From NCBI GenBank assembly GCA_019358985.1, contig JAHHIJ010000022.1, positions 1 through 64,000 of the forward strand: a stretch of 64,000 nt of DNA, given 5' to 3'. The notes beneath the pieces were generated by a model that ran no database searches, was not told where the DNA came from, and saw nothing but the letters and a program-made list of their open reading frames with translations. Origin of the DNA: Tolypothrix brevis GSE-NOS-MK-07-07A. Lineage in GTDB: Bacteria; Cyanobacteriota; Cyanobacteriia; Cyanobacteriales; Nostocaceae. Every line of letters begins with the position of its first letter. Position 1 is the stretch's first letter. The translations under genes were made by a program, and so were the position numbers. Below are positions 41,744 to 52,200 of this stretch, in pieces.

Positions 41744-42097
41744 TTAGTTGCTTTGTAACTTTTGAAGAGTAGATACCATAATACGCTGTAAGTCATCTAC
41801 TTCTTTCAAAACAGCAGTAAACAAATCAGGATTAGCTAACCCTACTTCTTTGGCAATAATTAATTGTGTGTCTAGTTCCCTTAAACTGCCTAACGCAATT
41901 TGCAGAAACCTTATATATTCTGCTTTATGTACCCTTCCGTAGCCCTCGGCTATATTTGAAGGGACAGAAACCGCAGAACGCCTGATTTGACTAGTTAAAC
42001 CATATATCTCAGAGCTAGGGAAATGCTTAGTTATTTCATAACAAGAGATGGAAAGCTGAATACCGCGCTTCCAAATAAACTGTTCTCTGTGACTCAT
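41744..42097 (-). CDS. Four-helix-bundle protein (23S rRNA IVP / S23 family)
   Basis: 117 residues. IWKRGIQLSISCYEITKHFP, GLTSQIRRSAVSVPSNIAEG and LRELDTQLIIAKEVGL define the S23/IVP family, found in 23S rRNA intervening sequences and as free genes. Function unknown. It runs against the surrounding tail genes and is bounded by inverted purine/pyrimidine repeats, so it was probably inserted as a unit. Confidence 0.9.
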   Translation of the reverse strand: MSHREQFIWKRGIQLSISCYEITKHFPSSEIYGLTSQIRRSAVSVPSNIAEGYGRVHKAEYIRFLQIALGSLRELDTQLIIAKEVGLANPDLFTAVLKEVDDLQRIMVSTLQKLQSN

Positions 42098-42103
42098 GAT
42101 GTT

Positions 42104-42176
42104 TGAAGGAAGAAGTTAGAAGTAGTTCTAATTTTATCATCCTTCTTCCTCCTTCCTTCTTCCCTCTTCCTTCCTT
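42104..42176. repeat. Right repeat flanking the four-helix-bundle gene
   Basis: GAAGGAAGAAG at the left end, then TCATCCTTCTTCC (42137-42149) and further CTTCC units up to the start of the gpL-like gene. Acts as the pyrimidine-rich leader of gpL-like and, read on minus, of the IVP gene. Confidence 0.7.
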
Positions 42177-42848
42177 ATGATTAGTAATTTAATATCACTC
42201 AATCCAGATTCACCAATTGAATTATTTGAAATATCGGGGTGGAATTTAATTACGCCGTCAGAAAGTTTATATATTTGTAACTTTACAGGTGTAGCTTTTG
42301 AAGGCACAGAATATTCAGCGATTGGGTGTGAAAGCGAAGGATTTGATTTAATTGGTCAAGGTTCGATTCCGACACCACAATTAACTGTGTCCAATATTGG
42401 GCGGGTGATTAGCGATTTACTTTTTATCTGCAAAACTAATCCGAATTATCGGCTTGAAGGGTCAAAGGTATTACGCCGTGTCACCCAAAGGCAATTTTTA
42501 GATGGGCAAGAAAACGTCAATGCGGCGATTAAAGAACTTCCCCGACAAGAATATATTATTGAGCAGATGCAGGAAGAAACGTATTTAGCCGTGAAATTTC
42601 GTTTGGGAAGTCCGTTTGACGTGGAGGGTGTCACACTTCCAGCGCGTCCACTGTTACGATCTTGTTCTTGGAGGTATCGCAGTGCTGAGTGTGGGTGGAC
42701 GGGGGGAATGCTTACTTTAAATAATCAGTCAACTACCAATTCCGCGCTAGACCAATGTGCAAAATCACTCCCGGCTTGTGAATGCAGGTTTGGTCAGTAC
42801 ACAGATTTACCTTTTGGTGGTGCGCCTGGACTCAACACTTATCGATAA
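42177..42848 (+). CDS. Lambda gpL-like minor tail protein
   Basis: 223 residues. Four cysteines in the C-terminal third ([26 protein letters not shown]) and a closing LPFGGAPGL match lambda gpL, which carries a [4Fe-4S] cluster near the tail tip. The N-terminal ~150 residues are beta-rich. Confidence 0.8.
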   Translation: MISNLISLNPDSPIELFEISGWNLITPSESLYICNFTGVAFEGTEYSAIGCESEGFDLIGQGSIPTPQLTVSNIGRVISDLLFICKTNPNYRLEGSKVLRRVTQRQFLDGQENVNAAIKELPRQEYIIEQMQEETYLAVKFRLGSPFDVEGVTLPARPLLRSCSWRYRSAECGWTGGMLTLNNQSTTNSALDQCAKSLPACECRFGQYTDLPFGGAPGLNTYR

Positions 42849-42876
42849 AAAGCAATCGCATAGAAGGAAGCTAATT

Positions 42877-43071
42877 ATGAAGTTCCGTAAAAAGCCTGTA
42901 ATTATTGAAGCTGTACAAATCGACAACCGAATGACTGTTGAAACCCTTGAAGGGACAATGACCGGCAATCCCGGAGATTGGTTAATTACAGGCATCAAAG
43001 GGGAGCTATATTTTTGCAAAGACGATATTTTCCAGCTAACCTATGAACCTGTTAATACTCAAGAGGCTTAA
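42877..43071 (+). CDS. Small conserved phage protein (PGDWLITG family)
   Basis: 64 residues with GGAAG eight bases upstream. [32 protein letters not shown] and FQLTYEPV form a pattern common in many phages, function unknown. It lies between two minor tail genes; I see no virion signature. Confidence 0.75.
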   Translation: MKFRKKPVIIEAVQIDNRMTVETLEGTMTGNPGDWLITGIKGELYFCKDDIFQLTYEPVNTQEA

Positions 43072-43086
43072 TGTCCGGCTACCAAA

Positions 43087-43431
43087 ATGCCAATAGCAAT
43101 TCTAGAACTACCACCCACTTGGGATGCAACTAAAAAGGTTGCAGTGCCAGCTGCGATAACCAAACTAGGCGACAGTTACGGGCAAGTTGTGGTGGAAGGA
43201 ATAAAAGGAGCAACCCACGAATGGGATGTGAAATCGCCGGCATTACTCCCTGAAGAGGCACAAGATAAATTAAGTCAATTGCGAGTGTTCTCTGGTGTGA
43301 CTCCATTTTTGTGGAGTCCCGATAACGAATTGACCATACTGAGAAAAATCTACACCTGTGAAGGTTGGACACTGACCAGGGTGGGAATAACCGCTCATCA
43401 AATTAGCGCGACATTCAAGGAAGTTCCTTGA
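43087..43431 (+). CDS. gpM-like minor tail protein
   Basis: 114 residues. HEWDVKSPALLPEEAQDKL, VTPFLWSPDNE and ITAHQISATFKEVP fit lambda gpM (~109 residues) in size and in its closing strand. It is closer to gpM in length than the protein at 41060, so the phage may have two such proteins. Confidence 0.65.
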   Translation: MPIAILELPPTWDATKKVAVPAAITKLGDSYGQVVVEGIKGATHEWDVKSPALLPEEAQDKLSQLRVFSGVTPFLWSPDNELTILRKIYTCEGWTLTRVGITAHQISATFKEVP

Positions 43432-43453
43432 CTTGCATGATTGTTGAATTCGG

Positions 43454-43475
43454 GTTAAGACCAATTGGTCTTAAC
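43454..43475. promoter_or_regulatory. 22-bp palindrome with AAGACCAATTGGTCTT core (copy 2)
   Basis: GTTAAGACCAA and its inverse complement, perfect, 22 bases after the gpM-like stop and 114 bases before the tail tube gene. The central 16 bases equal those at 12882-12897. Confidence 0.65.
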
Positions 43476-43547
43476 ATTTGTACACATTTCTCGTGTTTGG
43501 ATTAACGGGAACAATACCAAAAAGTTCTATTGGTTGAGTAACTTCTC

Positions 43548-43582
43548 GTCCTTCTTCCTACTTCCTACTTCCTACGAACTTC
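43548..43582 (+). repeat. Pyrimidine-rich leader of the tail tube gene
   Basis: Three CTTCCTA-type units ending with the inverse complement of GAAGTTCGTAGGAAG at 43568-43582, six bases before the start codon. No purine-rich Shine-Dalgarno sequence is present. Confidence 0.7.
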
Positions 43583-43588
43583 ATAAAT

Positions 43589-44302
43589 ATGCCACAGACC
43601 ATTAACCGCGCCAGTGTAGTAGAAACTACCCTTGGTATCACCTTTCAAATAGGCGAACTGCCTACACAACAAGTAGGAGCAGTAATTGTAACCAACCGCA
43701 ACGTACTCAGTTACACAATTACCGCATCAGCTGCGGCTCTTGCCACTGCTGAGTCGCTTTCTGTGCAAGCGACACCCGTACTTTTGGATGCCGGAACATT
43801 GCTTAATTTCGGGGGTGTGGTTGCCACGCTTTCAAATGCCGCCGCTGCCGGCAGTACTGCATTGCAATTACTGCCATTGCCGGGAAGCATTGGTAATGGT
43901 GCAACTGCTACTACCAAAGCACTGGTTTTTGTTTCTGGATGCACGGATGCCACGGTTAGCCCAGAAATCAAAAATGTTGACACCACTAACTACCTTTCTG
44001 GATTGGGGATGGAGAAGGTGACAACGGGTAATTCCAAAAAAATGCAGTTGAACTTTAACTTAATTTATGGCGATCGCGGAGGTAACATCCTCAGAAAAAT
44101 TGCTTACGATAAAACTTATGCAGGGCGTGAATTCTACTTCTACTTGCTTTTTCCTAGTGGTGAAGCGCACGAAGGAATAGCCTTATTGGAATCAGCATCT
44201 CCCACGCAGCAAGTGCAAGATAAGCGCGCATTTTCCTGTAATGCCCAAGTACAAGGCGATACCTATATTTACACACCACCGGCATCCGTTAACATCTTCT
44301 AA
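43589..44302 (+). CDS. Tail tube protein
   Basis: 237 residues; the subunit that stacks to form the tail tube. Small-residue-rich beta protein with a Thr/Ala-rich start, then SPEIKNVDTTNYLSGLGMEK and a closing RAFSCNAQVQGDTYIYTP, fitting major tail protein families. It precedes the gpG/gpGT-like chaperone genes and tape measure, as in lambda. Confidence 0.7.
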   Translation: MPQTINRASVVETTLGITFQIGELPTQQVGAVIVTNRNVLSYTITASAAALATAESLSVQATPVLLDAGTLLNFGGVVATLSNAAAAGSTALQLLPLPGSIGNGATATTKALVFVSGCTDATVSPEIKNVDTTNYLSGLGMEKVTTGNSKKMQLNFNLIYGDRGGNILRKIAYDKTYAGREFYFYLLFPSGEAHEGIALLESASPTQQVQDKRAFSCNAQVQGDTYIYTPPASVNIF

Positions 44303-44304
44303 TT

Positions 44305-44889
44305 ATGGCAATCACACTTGAACTTACGCGCCCTAAATCTGTTACAACTAATGCCCAAAACACTGTGGTATCAATTGGGACTATTGTAGAAACGGATGCA
44401 TCGGAAGAAAGCTTTTTCATCCCCATAACCAGCGCTTCAACCGATCCACCTTCTTTCACTGTTGCCAACTCCACCACAATTAGTGGCAACACAAGCGTGA
44501 CAACCACCAATAATGGTTTCCAAAATGTCAAAATCGGTGATGTGGTAACGGGTACTGGTATTGCGGCTAGTTCCACGGTAACGGCTAAGGTAAACAATAA
44601 TACGATTACGCTCAATAACAATGCCACCGCATCAGGTACGGTGACGCTAACTTTTGACCCACCCGCTGCCATACCGACACTGTACGCGCTGAAAGTCACT
44701 CATACTAAGGCGGGTTCTGTTTTTGGGATAAACGTATCTCTTTATACTTATGATGGGACGCTAGGGGGGGTAGCGGGAACGGCGGCGAATGCGAGCAAGA
44801 CTATTAATTTAGTATCAACTGACGGACAGCCTATACAAATTAATATGGATTCTTTCTTAACTAACTTGCGTGTTCCCCAGTCGCCGTAA
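44305..44889 (+). CDS. Tail structural protein
   Basis: 194 residues, two bases after the tube gene. Thr/Asn/Val-rich beta protein (VANSTTISGNTSVTTTNNGF, KVNNNTITLNNNATASG), with an insertion of repeat-like strands typical of phage Ig-like domains. Perhaps a decoration or second tail protein. Confidence 0.6.
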   Translation: MAITLELTRPKSVTTNAQNTVVSIGTIVETDASEESFFIPITSASTDPPSFTVANSTTISGNTSVTTTNNGFQNVKIGDVVTGTGIAASSTVTAKVNNNTITLNNNATASGTVTLTFDPPAAIPTLYALKVTHTKAGSVFGINVSLYTYDGTLGGVAGTAANASKTINLVSTDGQPIQINMDSFLTNLRVPQSP

Positions 44890-45151
44890 ATTGAAGCACA
44901 ATTATTTGCATTCAAATGGGCATACCGTAGCCCTTATTAATTGCAAACTGCACTCCGAGTATTTGACTTGTGGTGCAGCTTATTTTGTAGCAGGATTGCC
45001 GGAACGTATGCTTTTATACAGTTTAGATGGCAATAAAATCTGTTTGATTGTTATTCCTAAAAGTGTTAGAAATAATCCTACATATACCCGTTTACTTTCA
45101 CCACTAGACGATATCAAATATTATTATGCAGAACCCTTGGGGAGTGCCTGA
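44870..45151 (+). CDS. Small protein between tail genes
   Basis: 93 residues from GTG 44870, overlapping both neighbours (20 and 26 bases). Contains HTVALINCKLHSEYLTCGAA and YSLDGNKICLIVIPKS. No family recognised; the position is before the chaperone gene. Confidence 0.45.
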   Translation: MFPSRRKLKHNYLHSNGHTVALINCKLHSEYLTCGAAYFVAGLPERMLLYSLDGNKICLIVIPKSVRNNPTYTRLLSPLDDIKYYYAEPLGSA

Positions 45152-45908
45152 AGTTGTTGATGTAGCTGGATTTCCACTGCCGAAGATGGGCGGTTTGAAT
45201 CCAGAAGAAAAAGATTATATGGCTAATAAAATTCGGAATGTGCAGTTTCAAGAAATTGCACCTTTGGCTGAAATTGCGGATTTAGTTGTCGAGAAAGAAA
45301 AGATTTCCAAGATTGAGGCTATCTCGTTAATTCGCAAAACTCTTGAAGGTAATGCGGGTAAAAGTGAAGAGGAAATTGATAGATTACTAGCATTCGCCAT
45401 TGAATACCAACACGAGCTAGGGCGGATTAAAAAGCCTGATATGATGGTAGAGAGGCAGTCGCAAGAAGTCGCGGTCATGATACTGCGATCGCGGCTAAAA
45501 CCTGAGTGGATTTTAGAAAATATTGAAAATCTCCGAGCTTCTTTTCGGTGTTCACTTGATAAAGAACAGTGCGCTTTACTTATGGCAACACCTGAAGAGA
45601 ATTGGTTGAGTGATGCCACGCGGGAGAAAGTTATTAGGCAGATTGTGCGGAAGTTACCCGAAAATATCTATGCACAAATTGCCACATTTGCATTAGGGGA
45701 AGAGAAGGAATGGGTAGAACTTCCAATCATCACTTTTGAATCGGAGGATGTAACGCTGGGGGAGCGCTCCAAAGGCTTCGAGAATATCAAGAAGTCGTCG
45801 AAAAAGAACGCGAATTCTACAGAGAAGCCTACTACACCATCCAATATTTCGGAGTCACAGACCCTAGATTCCACGCCCGAAGTTTCCACCGTGTCAGCTG
45901 TTGGGTGA
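45126..45908 (+). CDS. Tail assembly chaperone, gpG-like
   Basis: 260 residues. Helical and acidic, with a disordered Ser/Thr/Pro-rich C-terminus (STEKPTTPSNISESQTLDST). It lies just before the tape measure gene, like lambda gpG, which coats the tape measure during tail assembly. A protein-like -1 frame overlaps its end from 45740, so a frameshifted gpGT-type product is likely and the disordered C-terminus may be the non-shifted product. Confidence 0.7.
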   Translation: MQNPWGVPEVVDVAGFPLPKMGGLNPEEKDYMANKIRNVQFQEIAPLAEIADLVVEKEKISKIEAISLIRKTLEGNAGKSEEEIDRLLAFAIEYQHELGRIKKPDMMVERQSQEVAVMILRSRLKPEWILENIENLRASFRCSLDKEQCALLMATPEENWLSDATREKVIRQIVRKLPENIYAQIATFALGEEKEWVELPIITFESEDVTLGERSKGFENIKKSSKKNANSTEKPTTPSNISESQTLDSTPEVSTVSAVG

Positions 45909-46189
45909 TTCGCGAGATGGTTAACAGTTTGTACAAGCAATATAAGCTACATGCAAATGTAGTTACTTCCACTGTTGCGAAAATAGGCACGATGCTGGAT
46001 ATGTCAGGTAAGGCAACCATGCAAGAATTTCTACCGTTTCCTGACAGTACGCAAGAACGCAAGGCTTTACCAGTGTCAAAAGAGACGGCGCGGGTTTATC
46101 TGGAGTTGCGATCACAAGGGCTAATTCCCACGCGGGTATTAGGGGCGTTTGCGGATATTGATGTTGAGATGGAGAAAATAGCCTTCTAA
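45740..46189 (+). CDS. T-domain of a frameshifted gpGT-like chaperone
   Basis: Open -1 frame relative to 45126, from the stop at 45737-45739 to 46189. It has no early start codon (first GTG 45905), yet codons from 45782 on read EYQEVVEKEREFYREAYYT, then IQYFGVTDPRFHARSFHRVS, clearly protein-like, long before that GTG. This fits -1 frameshifting. Candidate slip site is G-AAA-AAG at 45800-45806; a run of five G at 45758-45762 is another. The shifted product would be about 354 residues. Confidence 0.6.
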   Translation: MGGCNAGGALQRLREYQEVVEKEREFYREAYYTIQYFGVTDPRFHARSFHRVSCWVIREMVNSLYKQYKLHANVVTSTVAKIGTMLDMSGKATMQEFLPFPDSTQERKALPVSKETARVYLELRSQGLIPTRVLGAFADIDVEMEKIAF

Positions 46190-46222
46190 GGGAATCATAA
46201 CAACGTGATTAATGTTACCTAA

Positions 46223-49200
46223 ATGACCTTCTCCGGTAGTTCCCTCGGCACTCTAGAATTACAGCTAACCGCCAATCAGCAAGTATTACGGCAACAGCTC
46301 AATCAAACTCGTGCTTACGCCACACAAATAGCGCGGGATATTGAGCAACAAATAAATCGGGCTTTTGGTGGGACAAATCGGAGTAATACCCAGTTGCCGG
46401 GACTGCGGAACGCTTCTGCTCAAGGTGCGGCTGCTGGTGCAAATGCAGGAAATTCCTTTGCTGATAAATTCAAAGATGCGATCGCACCGCTAAAAGGAGC
46501 GATTGACAATATTTTTAGTGGTGCTTTTGTTGGTGCAGGGATAGGAGCTTTTACTTCGATTACTGGTGCGATTGGGACTGCCGTTAGTGCGATGCAGGGT
46601 TTTGCGGGGCAGATTTTCACCGTCACTAAGGACTTTCAGGGGTTTGAATCGAGTTTAAAAACGTTTCTTAAAGGGAACCAGCAAGAGATTGATAAGTTTG
46701 TTGCTGGCTTAGAGAAATTCGCCGCGACTACACCTTACGAGCTTAAGGACTTACAGCAAGCCGCGATCGCTAACTTGGCTACAGGGGCAAAACCTGACCA
46801 GATTCTTAAGGACTTGAAATCGATTGGTGATGTGGCAGCCGGGGCAAATACCAGCATCAAAGAATTGATGGAAGTCTACGCCAAGTCCCGCACTGAAGGT
46901 AAGCTACAGAATGAAGATATCGATCAGTTTACCGGGCGTGGCGTACAATTAACCCTCCAACTTGCCAAACAATTAGGGGCAAGTGAAAAAGAAGTAAGGC
47001 AACTTGCTACTGATGGGAAATTGGAATTTCGCCATCTGGAAGAAGCCCTACGTGCCATGAGTGGGACGGGTGGGGCTTACTTTGATGCGATGAAAAATAA
47101 AGCCACAACTTTAGAAGGTAAATTATCAAATATTAACGATACTTTCTATCAGTTTCAAAAGCAATTGGGACAAGCTTTTGAGCCGTTATTTAGTTTGGTC
47201 ACTGACTTTTTAGGAAAGCTTGTAAGTGGGCTAACTGAAAATAAAGATTTAATGGCGCAATTGAAGGGACAAACTCAAGAAGTCGCCGATTATTTTAAAC
47301 AAAATCCAGAGATTGCAGAAAACTTATCAAAGGCATTAAACGAGCTAGTTCGCGGTGCAATGACGGCTGTGGTGGGGAGTGCCAAGCAATTGGGTGAATA
47401 TTTAAAAGAGAATCCAAGGGCAATTCAAGATGCCGTTAAAGGTGGAATTCAATTAGGAAAAGAAGTAGCTTCAATAGTTACAGGTGCTGCATCTTTGGTT
47501 GGTTACATTATTAAATTTACCAGTGGCGTGAAAGAAGCTGCAATCGCTGTCAGAGACACGCTTGGCGGTGCGATGAAAGCAATTGGCATAGGAGAGAAAC
47601 AAGAAAATCCTATTGCTAACTTCTTAGTTGGTGATGGCGCACAGCGATCTGCGGAAAATTTTCAAGATACGTTGTACGGTAAAAATGCCCCATCTTTCAT
47701 GCAAGGTCTTGGCAAGATGATGGGGTATAAGGGTGCGGAAGGTTCGGCAGAAGGAAATCAAGCTCAAGCTCCGTCATCTGGTGGTAATCTGCCTTTTGGA
47801 GCTGCTCTTGCTACTGTTCAAAGTTTTTTTGGTGGTCAGCAACAACAAGCTCAAAAAAGCAAAGTTCTTATGCGTCGGACGGGACAAAAAGACGAGAATG
47901 GGCTTGAGAAATTAGCTTTAACTGTATACGATGAAAATGGACAAGCTAGCCAGTTTACTGTTAACTCTGGCAGAAAAGAAACTCAGAAAAAATTTGGTGG
48001 TGCTGGAAGTACGCGGGAGGGGTCAAAGGCTCCACTTGAATACGGAACTTATAATATTGGGCAAGAAAGAGCGGGTACAAGCGCTGCCGTTGGTGCTACT
48101 TTTATTCCCACAAATCCAAATTTCAGCACAGAACGCACTGACATCGGATTTCATCAAGATGCTGACAGAAATGTAGTACCTGGTAGTGCTGGATGCATTG
48201 TGTTTGCCACAAAAGAAGAATTTCAACGATTTAGGCAAGTTTTAAAGGGTAGTAAAGCAACTGAGCTAAGTTTTGAAGAGGGTATTTCTTCTGGTAACTT
48301 GGGTTCCGCACTTCAACAATCTGGGATTAAAGGCTCCCCATATAAAATTGTTGAAAGTGTTGGCAGCAGAATGGAAAATGTTGGCAAATACGAAGACTTA
48401 GAAAAACATCATCCTTCTGCCGGTAGAGAGCCTAATCGCAATTACGCAACGAGTGGGGGGAAACTTGAAGAGGTGACACCAACAAGAGGTGTTGAAGGCG
48501 GATATTTAATAAAGAAAGATTATGTGCTGATAGGGAAGGGTGGAAATCAAAGAGTTGATTCTCCTGCTCCAGTTTCTGGTTACGCAAGAAATATCGGTCA
48601 GGGATGGGGAGCCGTTTCTTTTTATGATGCTCCCAAAGGAGGTAATTTAATTGGTCGAAGCGGTCATTTAACTAATATATCAGTCAAAGAAGGTCAATTT
48701 GTCAAGTATGGGCAGCCGATAGGAAAACAAGGGGGTGCGGGGGGGTATGCAGTTCACTCCCATGTGGAGCTAGCTCCAAATCAATGGCGAAAATATATTC
48801 AAGATTTGTTGGACGGGGTTTTTGATGATGGGAAAAAGGCTGTTTCGGGAAGTAAAAACCCTGTATTGAATACACAGGCAATAGCAAAACAATATAATTT
48901 GCAATCTTTACTTGTCCAAGAGTTGCAATCGGGGAAAGTACTTGGTGAGAGCAATAGCTCTAAGTCTCCGGCTTCACCAGCATCAACAATTAAATTAATT
49001 GTTGGCGATTTAATTACAGATGCCGTTAATCAAGGTAAGGCTAAATTAGAGCAGGAATTAACGCTTAAGCCTGGAGAAATAGCCGAAGGTTCTGATTTGA
49101 AAACAGGACAACAAGTAAAAGTCTCTGAGTTAATCACTCGGATGCTAAAAGAATCTGATAATACAGCGACAAATGCCTTGATTGGCTTACTAGGCGGACT

Positions 49201-52200
49201 AGATAAAACCACTCAGTTGGCAATTGAGAAAGGATATAAAAACACTCATATAGGCGGATTATTAAGCATCCCTGGTGCTACTGGATTTAAGAATAAATCA
49301 ACGGCTGAAGATACGACTAAAGCAATGCGTGATTTATTGCTAGATAATTCTGAAGCTGGCAGAATTGGATCTTCCGCTTTGCGGTCAACCAGAAATTTTA
49401 AATATGAAGGTGAAACAGGCGGGAAGATAGACAATAATTCTAAAGTTATCGGCAATGTCGGGATTGTCAATATCAGCGGCAAAGAATATATTGTTACCGC
49501 TTACGCTAATGTAAATGGCAATGTAGATGGAAATAGGGCAGTTATTAAAAATGCTACAAATGATGTAACCGCGTCTCTAAAAAATCAAAACTCTCTCAGT
49601 TCTCCTAATATATTTGAGCAAGGGGTACAAGCATTTCAACAAATTATTAAGCCAGTACAGCAAGCCTTACAAGGTGCGTCAGGCGGAGGTAAAGTAAGCT
49701 CTTCAAGCGATCCAATGTGGGGTAAAGCTGCTAACTACGCACCATCTGATTTATCAAAGCTGACTTCAACTGGAAAGAAAGCGATGGAAGCATTGAAAAA
49801 TCCCAATGTGCGCGCATTTTTGGATGCTGTGGCGATCGCAGAATTAGGAGATGATGCAGCCCAAAAGGGTGGATATGGCTATCTATTTGGAGATGTGAAC
49901 GGCAAGGAAACATTCGACCCCAACAACCTCAGTTCGCATCCTAAGCAGAAACGACGTAGCGGTAAATACGTCTCTTCTGCTACAGGGCGTTACCAAACAA
50001 TGGATTTTGTGTGGGATGATGATACTAAATATGGTTCAAAAGGACTGGGACTTGCAGACTTTAAGCCACAGTCACAAGAAATCTTGGCTATAGGAAGGAT
50101 GATGTACCGTGGCATCCTTGATGAAGTGATGCGGGGGAACGTTGCCGGAGTTATCAAGCGCAGCGGCAACATGGATGCTTCGAGCGAGTGGGCATCATTG
50201 CAAGGCAACCCCTACGGGCAAGGGACATCCGGGGGTAAACGCTCTGCTTTCTTGGGGAATTTTGAAAAATTCCGCAATGAAGCAACAAACTCACAGCAAT
50301 CGGCTCTGTCAAAGAGTCAGCAACCAACAACCAACAGTCAAGCGATCGCAACCGGCAACAACCAACCAACAACCAACAACCAACCAACAACCAACAACCA
50401 ACAGTCAGCAGAAGACCAACGCAACTTAGTAGCGGCAAGGCGTAAATTAGCAGAACAAAACTCCAAAGAAATTAAAGATGAGCTTGATTCAGCAAATAAA
50501 CAAGCCGATGGAAGGCAAAAACAGCAACGAGAATTAGATGCTCAAAAACGCGGACAACTCGATAAAGAAAAGAAAGCACAGTTGCAACTTGAGATGGCTC
50601 AGGCTCCCGATGATGAAGCTAAAAAGGTTGTCGAGCGACGGCTTTCACGCTACAACCTTGATAATAAGTACGAAGAAGATTTAATCAAATTTGCTCAACA
50701 ACGCGAAGATGTAGTTGACGCTAGAGACAAGAAAATGCAGGTTATAGCTGAAGCTAAAAAACGCAATAAACCAATCGATTTGGGTGAAGAGGCAGGCAGG
50801 GATTATACTAAGGCAATTAATCAATTAGATGAACTTATTGCTTCTACTAAAGAACAACATAAAGTAGAATTAGAGACTGATAACTTAAATGAATCTAACT
50901 CTACAAACCAGCAAGAACGAGATAAAGAAAGGCAGCGTGAGATAGAAAGATTAACCCGCGCTCATGAACAATATATTAATCAACTAAAGTTAGAGCAGTC
51001 GCTCTTAAAAGATGAACCAACTAAACAAAATATTCAATCGTTAATTGATTCTTCCGAATTAGAGTATCAAGCAAAAACAACATTGATGCCGTTGCAAAAT
51101 GACCTTGATGATTTGCAAGATAGGAAAGTTTACTTATTAGGTAAAGGTGGGCTGAAAGAAGATTCAGAAGAAGTGAAACTTTTAAGTAAAGAAATTGATA
51201 ATTTAGTTGCTCAGACTAATTCCGTTGCTGATAAGTCGGGGATTGATTTAAAAGTATTCAATAACCAACGCAAACAAACTCAAGAAAACAATGCTTTGTT
51301 GCGTGAGAATGAAGATAAAGAGCAAGCTTACAGCCAACAAGTAAACCAACTGCGATCGCAACTAGGAAATGCACGCACCCAACAGCAGAAAGCAGAGCTA
51401 CAATTTCAACTTGATAAAATAGCTGCAATTCACGAAGAACAGCAAGCGCTACAGCCTCTCAAGGAGCAATACGATAATTTGGTGAAATCGCGGGAGCAAT
51501 TAATTGTGTCCGGCAAATTTGACACTAATAGCGAAGTTATCAAAGAGCTAGACAAACAAGTTGCTCAATTAAATAATCAAATAAAATTAGTTGGCGAACA
51601 ATCGAAGGTTAGCTTTCAAATCTTAACCAAGGAATCGCAAAAAGCAATTGAACAAGCTAAGTTTGCTGATTTGGAAGCCGCTTTATCTAAAGAATCGGGA
51701 CTCGTTAGTAGCAGCACTTCTGTACTTCAAGGGCAAGCCGGTTTAATTCGTAATCGCGGGGGGAACGAATACCAAGCTTCGGCATTGGAAGGTGAAGCTT
51801 CGCAGATGCAGGAACAAATTAGATATAAGCAAGAGCTATTACAAATTGAACAACAGATTGCAGCCGCACGGGACACTTCTTCTGAATATACAGAATTAGA
51901 AGTCTTCAAGATGAAAGCGAATGCGGAAACATTAAATAAAATAAATTTAGAAAATATTTCGGGACAAGTTAAAACCCTCGCTAAGGATTTAACGGATGTT
52001 GGTAAAAACGCCTTGGGTGGATTTTTTACTGATATTATCACTGGTTCAAAGTCAGCAGCAGACGCTTTTAAGGACTTGGTTGGCAATATCGCTAACCAAC
52101 TCGCACAGTTAGCAGTTAACAAACTGATTTCTGAATTATTTGGTGGTGGGGGTGGCATTCCTGGTATAGGTAGTGGAGGCGGTGGGGGCTTCTTGGGCGG

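Noticed and set aside
45905-46189. Independent gene starting at GTG 45905
   Set aside because: Protein-like sequence in the same frame extends ~40 codons upstream of this GTG, so a frameshifted extension of the chaperone is the better reading.
50320-50402. CAACCAACAA repeats as a CRISPR array
   Set aside because: No spacers; the repeats are in frame inside the tape measure gene and encode a Gln/Asn/Pro/Thr linker.
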